Shown: piece after piece, positions 54,823 through 64,000 of the stretch | Layout of the letters: each line of letters opens with the position of its first letter | How positions within the stretch are numbered: the first letter of the stretch is position 1 | Source: Edaphochlamys debaryana | Lineage: Eukaryota; Chlorophyta; Chlorophyceae; Chlamydomonadales | Assembly: GCA_016858145.1 (NCBI GenBank) | Contig: JAEHOE010000008.1 | Coordinates: 806,001-870,000, forward strand | Reading direction: 5' to 3' | Length of the DNA: 64,000 bases | Notes under the pieces: model-generated | Databases searched by the model: none | Seen by the model: the letters and a program-made list of their open reading frames with translations, nothing else | What the model was told of the DNA's origin: nothing | Translations under genes and position numbers: made by a program

Positions 54823-57379
54823 TCACATCACCTCGATGTGCCCATCCTCGTCCTCCCCAGCCCCCCCTGCGGCCGTGGCGGTGGCGGCGGCGGCTTTCGG
54901 CTGCTCAGTAGCAGCCCGGGGCTCGGCCGCCGTCGCCTCCGCCTGTGCCGCCGGCTCCGTCTCCACCTGAAGCCACCCGCCGCCGCTGCCGCTGTCGCTG
55001 CTGCGCCTGCCGCCGTGGCACTGCGGCGGGGCTGTTGCCTGCGGCTTGGGCGCTGGCGGCGAGGGCTTGACCGGCGGCTCGGCAGCGGCAGCATTGGTGC
55101 CGACGGCGGCCGACGGCGGCTGGCTCAGGCCGCCCTGATCTCCCGCACCGCCCTCCACCTGCTGAGCAGGGCCGCAGCCGCGGCAGCGGCAGCCCGCGCG
55201 GCCTCCGCCGGGGCAGCAGCCCACACCGCTGCCGCCGCTGCCGCCGCCGCCGCAGTGCCCAGCGCTGGCCCCGCCAGGGCCGCCCCCGCTCAGCAGGGCC
55301 GCCAGCAGCCCCTCCCACTCAGCTGCGGAAGCGGGGCCCGAGCACTGCGGCGGCGGAACCGCGGCGGTGCCTACCCCCGCCAGGGAAGCCAGGAGGGGCT
55401 GGAGGCCCATACCCGGGTTCAGGCCCAAACCCAGGCCCAGCCCCAGGCCCAGGCCCAGGTCCAGACCGAAGCTGGGACCGATCAGGCCCGGTGGGGCGAG
55501 GCTGCTGCCGCCAGAGGTGAAGGGGCAGCGGCCGAAGGCTGAGGGAGGGGCAAAGCCGGTGGGGCCGAAGGGGAAGCCGGGAAAGGCGAAGGCGGGTGGG
55601 GCCGGGTGGAAGGGCCCGCACCAGGGGCCGAAGGGGGCGGGGCTCGAGGGCTGAGCGAAGGGGCCGCCGGCGCCGAAAAGACCAGCGAAGGGGCACGCCG
55701 CCGGGGCCTGGCTGCCGCCAGTGCACGAGGCGGCAGCGGAACCCGACGGGGGCGGCGGCGGCGCAGCAGCGGCGCCGGCGGCAGGGCAGCCCGGCGGGGC
55801 GCCAAAGCGGCGGCGGCAGGGTCCACGCCCGCCCCAGGGGAAGGGGCAGCGCATGGGGCCGCAGCCACGGCCGCCCGCAGAGCCGAAGCCTGCGGCGGTG
55901 GGGCCCGTGGGAGGGGTGGAGCAGCCGGGGCCGCAGGCAGCGGAGGAGGTGGTGGACGGGCCGGCCTCCGAGGCGGCGGCGGTGGCGGGGGCGGCGGCGG
56001 TGTCTCCGCCGAGGGCCTCCGCTGCCTCACGCCAGAGCCCCAGCAGAGCGCGGATGGTGGCGTGGGGCGCGGGACCAGCGCCTGAGGGCAGGGAGGGGCA
56101 GCAGCAGGGAGGATGTGAGAGTCAGTACCAGGGAAACAGAGGCGTCATCCCCGCACTCTCGGCGCGCCCTCTCCCCGCCCTCCACCTGCGACCTCCCCCT
56201 CCCACCTGCTGCCGAGCCCCCTGCGCCCTCCGCGGCGGCCCCCGCGAGGCCCCTGAGGAGGTCGGACAGGAGGGCCTCGGGCGCATCGGCAGAGCCTGGG
56301 GGAGGAGGGGGGAGGGAGGAGGGAGCCGGGTAAGACACGGGCAGGGGACATGAGGGCGAAGAAAGCTCAAGCACTGATATGCATGAGGTGAAGGACCTAC
56401 CGGCCGAGGGAGCCTCAGCGGCCACGGTGGGGGCCTTGGTAGGTGGCTGCGGCGACGCCGAAGGGCCACCGCTGCCACCGCTGGCGGCAGCGGGGCCGGG
56501 GCTGCGGCCGAGTGCCCCCACCAGGCGCTCCCCCAGGGGGCAGTCCAGCCACTCCTGGGGCTGGGACAGGTACTCGGACTGGGGGGGGGGGAGGCACGGG
56601 GGGGACAGGTAAGGGCGGGGACAGGAGGAAGGGGCATGACGGTGTGACTGCCTTGTGAGGAGTGCGCTGGTTCCCCACCCCCAACCAACAGCCCTGCGGC
56701 ACTCGGCACGGCCCCAGCGCTGCGGCCCTCACCGGCAGCTGCCCTCCCGTGAGCACCCCAAGCAGCTCGTGGGCGAAGGTGTTGCAGTTGTGGGTGAGGA
56801 TGTTGTAGGAGCGCTCAGCGAAGCGGCCGCGCGCCAGCCCCGTCAAAAGGTCATCGAGCAGGGGGCCGCGGAGGGCGGTCTCCCTGTGGGCGGGTGGGGA
56901 GAATAGCGCGGAGGATGCAGACGTTGCCGCGGTCAAGTTTTCAGAGTCAACGAGTGACAGCACCGCGCCGCTTCAATATTTGCGCTCCCCTCCCACTCGC
57001 CCCCCCCTCCCTCCGGCTCACCCCATGTCGAGCACTCGGTCGGGTGCCCCCAGCGGCCCGGCGCCGGGCGGGTGGCGGCTCAGGGGCGGGCCGTAGCTGA
57101 TCTCGGTGTCACCCACGACCACGTTTGTGTGCCACAGGCCGGACACCTGAAGGGAAGAAGGGGGGGCGATGGGCGGTGGGGCGGGGCACAGGCGGTCAGG
57201 CAGAGGGTACGTGTGGAGGCATCTCGTGAGGCGGGAGGCCCTTCAGCTCATCCCGACGGCCCTGTGAGCCGTGCAAAACCGTGTGCACTCACCTCGTGGC
57301 CCAACAGGACGGGTGACAGTCGAGACGCGATGCCGCGGCTGACATCATAGACGTGCAGGCGCACGGGGAGGGGCTCCAT
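54823..57379 (-). CDS. PPPDE-domain deSUMOylating isopeptidase-like protein, copy 2 (629 aa)
   Basis: Exons 57293-57379, 57022-57146, 56733-56883, 56401-56578, 56206-56295 and 54823-56081 join without a break to 629 residues. The PPPDE core, including WHTNVVV and THNCNTF, is practically the same as in copy 1. The tail differs by many substitutions and small in-frame indels, for example a shorter GSGGSG run and an ending EDEDGHIEVM. In-frame indels and preserved phases in both copies suggest both are under constraint. The role is as for copy 1: thiol isopeptidase acting on SUMO or ubiquitin conjugates (family inference). Confidence 0.87.
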
Positions 57380-57824
57380 GATAAGCTGGGATGCGCGAGA
57401 CACGAACTAGCCGAGGCGGTCGCTACGGTAGAGAAAGATACAGGTATGAGTTGCGTTGCGAGTGTATGCTGTGGGTAATAGCCGGGCGGCGCGCAGCTTA
57501 AGTATGCGCCGAGTCGGCTCACGTTGCGCAAGCCGGGCCTTGACGAGAGGCCATACGGCGCGTCGAGCACGTTCGGCGGCCTCAGGTGATGCCATCGTAG
57601 CATCCAAATACTTGACTCTGCAAGTGCACCGCGTCGCGTGAGGTTCTGAGCTCGCGCGAGTGCGGCAAGGGAGCGCAACGACACAACGGCCGAAGCGGTT
57701 AGTCGCGCAAATCGCAAAAGGCCGACGCGGAGACGCTGCCTGCATTGTCACGGGCAATGTAACTCAGCACAACATTAGAGTATAGCGCCAGTGACCGGCT
57801 GGGCGGCGCTTGACCGGCTCGAGC

Positions 57825-57909
57825 CGGCTACATGGTACTTGCCGCATGCTCGTGCGCCGGCGCACCACGCAAAGAGCACTGCCCCCACCAGCATCAACGA
57901 TGACGCAAC
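57825..57909 (+). repeat. Short repeat unit (~85 bp), arm 2 copy
   Basis: Begins GGCTACATGGTACTTGCCGC and ends in a CATCAACGATGACGCAACG-type segment. A diverged direct copy lies at 58385-58459. Together the two bracket the TPS-derived fragment of arm 2. Confidence 0.75.
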
Positions 57910-57995
57910 GTTTTGTTGCAGACCCGCTCCGCTCGGCCCTCGAAACGCTTGCCTAAGCCACGGGGCCGTGGAGCGAGACATCTGCCCCAGAATCC

Positions 57996-58383
57996 TTGAG
58001 GCACCTAGAGCCCCGCCGACCCGCTCCTGCTCGCAACGCTGCTCGGCTGCTGAGTGCTCGCAGGTCAAGGCAGCAAGTGGCTCTGCAGATCCCATGTCGC
58101 TGTGCAACCCCGCGAAGCCCAGACTCACAGGCCACAGCGCGGCGCTGGCCCCGCCCAAGCGCCCGGACTCTGTCCGCCCTCCACTGACGGACGCTCCGCG
58201 CGACCGCGCCGTCCCTCGCCGCTCCCGCCCCTCCAAGCTCAACGTCAGCCACTGCATCGGCGGTGGCGGCGGCGTCCGCAGCAGCGCCCGGAGCTCTGCC
58301 GCTGCCGTCGCCGCGGCATCCATGACGGCGCCGCCACTGCCGCCAGCTCCCAAGGAAGCGGGTCGATCGGGGGCGGCGTCTGC
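57996..58383 (-). pseudogene. Decayed fragment of trehalose-phosphate synthase last exon (arm 2)
   Basis: Same decayed piece as in arm 1, in the same orientation as the parent gene that lies just to its right. It shares the frameshifting deletion with arm 1, so the deletion predates the arm duplication. Its 5' end is cut at 58383, where the short repeat unit (58385-58459) begins. Confidence 0.7.
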
Positions 58384-58384
58384 C

Positions 58385-58459
58385 GGCTACATGGTACTTG
58401 CCGCATGCTCGCGGCGCGCAAAGAGCGCTGCCCCTACCAGCATCAACGATGATGCAGCG
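58385..58459 (+). repeat. Short repeat unit, diverged third copy
   Basis: A diverged, shorter copy of 57825-57909, just outside arm 2. The similarity continues weakly into 58500-58560 (CCTAAGCC...GTGGAGCGAGA shared with 57950-57980), which suggests a larger old duplication. Confidence 0.6.
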
Positions 58460-58734
58460 AAGCTAGCCATGTAAGTGTAAACTGTAAACCTGCAAATAAA
58501 CCTGCAGACCTGCAAACCTGACCTAAGCCCCGTGGAGCGAGAAAACGTGCAGCCACACGCATGCCTCCATGCGCACGGGTAATGCAACTATTACTACGAG
58601 AAAAAAGCACATTGCAGCGGCATGGTCGGCCAAGCCAAGCTCGCAACGCACCGACCATGTAGCCACCGCCCGCACCTACCCTCAACGCAGAACCGCTCCT
58701 TTGCCACCTCCCAACCTCAACTTCGATCCTGCCT

Positions 58735-61700
58735 TCACTCCGCCCTGACACCGCCCTGCCCCGCCGCCCACGGCCCCGGAGGCACCTCCAGCCCCGCCGG
58801 CCCGCTCCTACTGCCAACGCTGCTGAGTGCTCGAGGCAGCAACGACTGCTGTGATCCCATGTCACCCTGGCTCCCCGCCAAGCCCCCGCCGGCCCCCAGA
58901 CCGCCTCCACCTAACGCAGCCCTGGCCCCGCCCGAGCTGCTACGCCCGGACTCGGCCAGCCCTCCGCTGCCGGATGCTCTCCGCCGGCCCTCGCCGCTCC
59001 CCGAGCTCACCGTCAGCCGCTGCCGCGGCATCGGCGTCGGCGGCGGCGTCCGCAGCAGCGCCCGCAGCTCCGCCGCCGCCGCCGCCGCGGCATCCACGAC
59101 GGCGCCGCCACTGCCGTCGCCGTCAGCGCCCGGCCTCGCCGCCGCCAGCTCCCAAGGAAGCGGGTCGATCGGTGGCGGCGGCTGCCACGCAGCTCGGCCG
59201 CCAGACGCGACTGCCCCCGCCGCCGCCGCCGTCGGCGTTGCATGCCGGCCCAGCCCCAGCCCGCCCGCGGGCCCTCCGCCGCCACCGCTGCCGCCAGCAG
59301 CACCGCCGCCGTAATAACCTCCTGGGGAGGGCCCCCCCAGCAGCCCAAGCGTCATGAGCGCTGGGCCCAGGTAGGGGTCTGAGGAGTAGACTGACTCCAG
59401 CCGGCACACCCCGAACCCGCCGCCGCCGCTGCTGCTGCTCCCGCTGACCGGCCCAGCGCTTTGGGGTACTGCCGCGGCGGCGCCGCCAGCAGAGCCTGAC
59501 GACGGCGGCGGGACACCCGGCAGCGACGCCGGCGGAGTGTGCGGTGCGCCGCTGCCGCCGCCGCCGCCAGTCTTGGAGTAGAAGGCGGCCGCCGAGGATG
59601 CCAGGGCGGAGGCACGGCGGCGGCGGCGCGTGTGCCCGACGGAAGGCGCCGCTGAGTCGGGCAGGCCGCCGCCCTGTCGGGAAAGGAGAGTGGAGCCAGA
59701 TCACCGTCGCAGTGACAAGTCCTTCGCCTCAGCCACCAGCTCAAGCAGCAACGCAGTGCCCCGCTGAACCCCTGGACTCACCCGCGCGCCACTGCCCGCC
59801 GCCGCCAGCGCCTCCAGCGCCTCCGCCAGCGCCCCGCTGCCCGGCAGCGCCGCCGCCGCGCCCCGGGCGCCCCGGCCGACCGCCACGCTGAGGACGGCGG
59901 CGGCGGCAGGGAGCGCCGCACCCTGGGCAGCGGCGGCGGCGGCAGGGGGGGCCTGCGCGCCGCCGCCGACGGCGGCGGAGGCGGAGGCGGGGGCGGCTGG
60001 CGCTGCCTCGGCACGGGTCGCTGGGGCTGCCGGGGCGCGCAACGCCTGTGGGCAGATTTATGGGGTGAGCGGGTGGCTGCGTGGAGTACCGGAACAATCA
60101 ATCTCACGATCTGCAGTGATCTGTAGTACAGGACCGAGACAGCGCATGCAGCCGCTCTGTGTTTCTGGCGGGCGACAGCGGTGGCTTAGTCATGCATAGT
60201 TATCCGAATCAGCCAAGCCCCAGCGCACCCGCTCCCCACGCGCCGGGTCCGTGAAGGGGCTCCGCAGGGAGTAGGGGCCGCCGCCGCCGCCCAGCATGCC
60301 GTACAAATTATGGGACGAGCGACTGCCGTACATGTGCGGCTGGCCGTACGAGTCCAGGTTCGACTGCACACACGTCGAAGCGACGGCGAGGGCAAGGTCT
60401 TGACAAATTGCAAAGCGGTCGAGCCCGTCACAAAGGCACGACAGGGCTACCGCCCTGCCTTGCTACACCCCGGCCAGCAACTACCCAACACACCGGGGTG
60501 GATTAGACGAGGAGGGGCACGAGCGAAAGCGGTCGGGCCGGTCAAGAGGCAAGCACCTGCTGCCCTATCCTGCCCTGTCCAGCAGCAGTGCTCCCTCCCA
60601 CCTGCACAGAGCCATGTGCCGAGGGTCCCAGGGCGTGCGACGGCGAGGGCGACGGCGAGGGCGTGACGGAGCCGTACGGCGACGGCGGCCCCGACGGCAG
60701 CGGCGACGGCGGCCAGGACCTCCCCGCCACGCCAGCTCCCGCCGCCGCCATCGCCGCCGCCGCCGCCGAGGCTTGCGGCGCCGCCGCCGGCGCCTGCGCC
60801 TGCGGTCTCCGGGGCCCACTCCCGGACCCACCGTGCCCTCGCTCGCCGCCGCCGTCCCCTGACCCCCTGTGCTGCTCCTGCCCGCCCCCCCTGCCGCCGC
60901 TGTCACTGCCGCCGCCGCCGCCGCCGCCAGATCCGCCGCCGCCACCGCCAAAGAGCTCCAGCAGGTCTCCGTCGCCCGGCCACAGCTGCCCCACCACCGC
61001 CAGCCCAAAATCGAAGCCCGCCTCCGCCAGCACCTCGGCCCCCGGCGCGCCGCCGCTGGCGACGGCGGACCTGTCCTTGCCGCCGCCGCCGCCGCCGCTG
61101 GCGGCGGCGCTGACGCTGCCTCTGCTGTTGAGGATCTCGCCTCCGTCAGCCGCCTCCGTCGCGGCGGCAGGCAGGGCGGTGCCAGTGGCGGTAATGGTTG
61201 CAGAGGGGCCAGCGGCAGCGGTGGTGGCGGCAGCGGAGGTGGCGGCTGCGTGGGAGGGGCCGGCGGCGGCGCCGCCGGCGAGTGCCGCCTGGGAGAGCCG
61301 CTGTGGCGCCCCCGCTGCCGGCAAAGACGCCGCCGCCGCGGGCCCCGCCTCGCTCGCCTCCAGGCCGCCGCCTCCGCCCTCCCCGCCTGCCCCCCGCCCC
61401 ACCAGCCCCAGCAGCCGCCGCACCGCTGCGCCCTTGGTCACACCCACGGGCCGGACCTGTCAGGGGTTCGGGCAGGCGGAGAGACCGAGCAGGAAGGGCT
61501 TCATGCACCACTGGACCGGTTAGGACTTCATCCTTTTGCCCCACAAATCCCCTGCTGCTGCGTTTTATCACCACCACCGAAGCTCTCGACCAGCCCACAA
61601 GGAGACAAGCGCTGGGTGCGCACGGCCCCACCGCCACCTCCACCGGCCGCCCCGCCGGCCTTGCGTGGTCCATGGGCCAAGGGAGATCTGGGCCCATGAT

Positions 61701-64000
61701 CTACGTCAAGCTTATCCCTGGCCGCCCCCCCCCCCCGCCGCTCACCTCCACGCAGCGCCCCGCCGCGGCGATGGTGAGGGGCGCCCCCCCCAGCGGCCCC
61801 GAGCGCAGGTGCTGCAGCAGGTCCCGCGCCTGCAGCCGCCCGAAGTCGGGGTCTGGGGGGGTGAAGGCGGGGGGGGAGGGGCGGGTAAAGCGTGTGTGTT
61901 TCGGGACGCGTGGGGTCGTGTCACCGAGGGGTTCTAAACCAGGCCCCCAGGTCCCCAGCCTCTAGGCCCGCAGTTGAAGGAGGCCGTCAACCCACACCGC
62001 TTCCACCCCACCCCCATCCCCCACCACTTCCACCCCCCACCCCCCCCCACCCTTCCGCCCCCCCCACCCGTGCCCTTGTAGTTCCACACCAGGCTGGTGG
62101 CCCGCGCCTCCACGAAGGACCCCGGGGTGCGCTCGCAGAAGTAGTCGAGCACGCCCCGCACCCCCGCCATCCAGCGGAGGGGCACGGGGCCGAACAGCGG
62201 CCGCCAGGCCTGGGGGGGGGTGCCGCGGGGAAGGGGAAGGGGAAGGGAAAGGGGAGGGCAGGGGAGGGTAGAAGGATGAGGGCAGCGCATAATGACGAGG
62301 GCTCAACCTGCACTGCACAAGCCTTTCTGCCCCCCACAACCCACAACCCCATCCTCACCCAGCTTTCCTCCTCATCGCCGTCCTCGCCACCACCGTCCTG
62401 TCCATCGCCGTCCTCCCCACCACCCTCCTCTCCACCCCCCTCCTCAGCGGCCGCCAAGGGCCGCCCCGCGGGCAGGGCGGGGGGCGACCCCGGGGTCCCC
62501 AGCGGCGGCGGCGGCGGCGGCAGGGGCGGCGGCGGCGGCAGGGGCGGCCTCACGATGAAGCCGTTCTCCGCCGCCAGCCAGGCCCCCCCCAGGGCCCCCC
62601 CCAGCAGCGCCTCGAGGCGGGAGGCCTCGCAGCCGCTGATGACGACCACGGTGTTGGCGGGATCCTGCGTACCGTACGACAGCAGGTACGGCAACCAGTC
62701 ATGTACGGCAGGGTACGGGTTGCGTACGGCGGGTGCCGTACGGGGTGCATGGATGCCGTGCACTTTGTCGGGAAGCTCACCTCGCACAGCCGCTGCAGCG
62801 CGGCCGCCGCGCGGGGGTCCAGCGTGGCTCCGTTGCCGTCGCCCGCCGGCCCCGCCGCGCTGCCGCCGCCACGCCGCCACCGGAAGCGGCCCCTGCGCCA
62901 AGGACAGCGAGGGAAGATGCGGCAGCCCCCTTATCATGGAGTGGAATCCATGCCTAGCAACCTGTCGGCTTCCCAACGACAAGCCTCGTAAAAGAAAGGG
63001 AGCTTCCCAACTTCATGAACACTGCAAGGCTCACCGACGGCTTCCTGCCTCGCTACTGCCCGCCCCGCCGCCGCTGCTGCCCTCCTCCGCCGCCGCCACA
63101 GCGCCGCCCTGTCCCCGCCCCTCCGCCGCCCGCTCCCCCGGGCCCCCGCGGCCCACGGTCAGCAGCGCGGAAAACCCAACAACCAACAGCCGCCGTACAG
63201 TGCTGCCGTACAACCGGGCCAGGCGCCGTACGTCCAGCTGTGCGGGTTGAACGAGGGCAGGGGCAAGAAGCATATGACGCACATGACCAGGACCAGGGTC
63301 GTTGCTGGGGCTGGGACTCAAAGCGGGGCCTTTGTGCCTCCGGTAACAAGTCGTACACCTGTCGTACCAAGTCGTACGCCCCTGACCACGCCGACTCAGG
63401 ACCCGCGCCCAAGGTCTGCTTGACCCCCAAGCCTGCATCCCGAGCCCGCGCCCCCACCCACCGGCGGCGGCCGCTCCCCCCCCCTCAGCGCCTGCTCCAC
63501 CGCGGTGTCCGCCAGCTCGGCCAGGAAGGTGTCGGCCCAGTGCCGGGCGGTGTGGGTCTGGGGGGGGAAGAGGGGCGGATGGACGGGCAAGATTGGAATG
63601 AGGAGAAGGGGTGGAGCCGGGAGGGGGCAGCCGGGGACCTACCTCGTCTTACTGCATGGCGGACGCGTCCACCCTGGTCCATGCAACCTGTTCCACCCCA
63701 CCTGGCCCCCCTCCCCCCCCGGAACCCTCACCCGCACGTGCGCCAGGTTGGCTGCGTGCCGCTCCCTCCGCTCCGCCGCCCCCATGGCCAGCGCCTGCGC
63801 CAGCGCCCCCGCCACGTCCTCCGCGTCCCAGGGGTTGACCAGCAGCGCCCCCGCGCCCAGGGACTGGGGGGGGGGGAGGGGGGAGAGGGGGGGAGAGAGG
63901 GGAGGAAGGGAGGGGTGGGATCGAGGAGGCAGTCAGGGAGGGGGGCGGTGCGACTGGGCCGTGCGAGGGATCTGCTAGGCGTGGGGTGCACGGGTACACG
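58735..64000 (-). CDS. Class II trehalose-6-phosphate synthase/phosphatase-like protein, 3' part
   Basis: Exons seen (5' end outside the window): 63732-63863, 63462-63557, 63035-63237, 62781-62892, 62359-62664, 62068-62209, 61746-61852, 60602-61456, 60229-60363, 59782-60045 and 58735-59673. SLGAGALLVNPWDAEDVA and THTARHWADTFLAELAD are the end of the GT20 synthase domain. VVVISGCEASRLEALLG, AWLAAENGFIVRP, FVEARATSLVWNYKGTDPDF and RPVGVTKG mark the HAD phosphatase-like domain. HAD motif I, DYDGTL in relatives, is replaced by VVGFSALLTV, and the GDDRSDEDMF motif is replaced by VVGQLWPGDGDLL, so phosphatase activity is unlikely. Long Gly/Ala/Pro insertions interrupt the domain. Exon 9 has two possible ends: the GTGCGC donor used here, or read-through to a stop at 60190. 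The end of the gene is the least certain part. Confidence 0.85.

Larger units (their letters stand above)
54823..58383 (-). repeat. Inverted repeat arm 2 (~3.56 kb)
   Basis: Reverse-orientation partner of 42491-46141. Outer 600 bp are nearly identical to arm 1 and the inner end is diverged. The spacer between arms (46142-54822) is unique. Recombination between the arms would invert the CCCH gene segment. Confidence 0.9.

Noticed and set aside
1..64000. CRISPR arrays, prophage, operons or rRNA genes
   Set aside because: Nothing resembling them is present; the window is a spliced nuclear genome, and the tandem repeats seen lack CRISPR spacing.

Overview
This window is nuclear DNA of a GC-rich green alga (Chlorophyta, most likely Trebouxiophyceae or Chlorophyceae). 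The evidence is that genes are split into many short exons with GT-AG introns, the proteins carry long Ala/Gly/Pro-rich tracts, a MinD gene has introns and a plastid transit peptide, and there are plant-type DNA polymerase eta, class II trehalose-phosphate synthase, Derlin and DDX42-type helicase genes. I cannot name the species. All gene models were joined by hand from splice sites and reading phase, with no transcript data.

Layout. (1) 584-11919: three tandem minus-strand paralogues encode secreted Cys-rich proteins. Each Cys module sits on its own exon and the genes have 9, 7 and 5 exons. (2) 13441-21220: a minus-strand DDX42-like RNA helicase is head-to-head with a small plus-strand LYR-motif gene. 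(3) 22914-27579: a Derlin (+) and signal peptidase complex subunit 2 (-), both ER membrane genes, converge. (4) 27882-34336: DNA polymerase eta (+) is head-to-head with the SPC2 gene. (5) 34848-37895: a coiled-coil protein of unknown role (+). (6) 39353-41711: nuclear-encoded plastid MinD (+). (7) 42473-58383: a large inverted repeat. Each ~3.6 kb arm carries an intact PPPDE (DeSI-like) isopeptidase gene plus a decayed piece of the neighbouring trehalose-phosphate synthase gene. The ~8.7 kb between the arms holds one CCCH zinc-finger gene and gene-poor DNA. (8) 58735-64000: the 3' part of a class II trehalose-phosphate synthase (-), which runs off the right edge.

Most genes are unrelated housekeeping functions: ER quality control and secretion, translesion synthesis, RNA processing, plastid division and trehalose-phosphate metabolism. 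The two unusual parts are the Cys-rich cluster, where gene length changes by whole two-exon units, and the inverted duplication, whose arms are nearly identical on the outside and clearly diverged on the inside. The trehalose-phosphate synthase has also lost the catalytic aspartates of its phosphatase-like domain.
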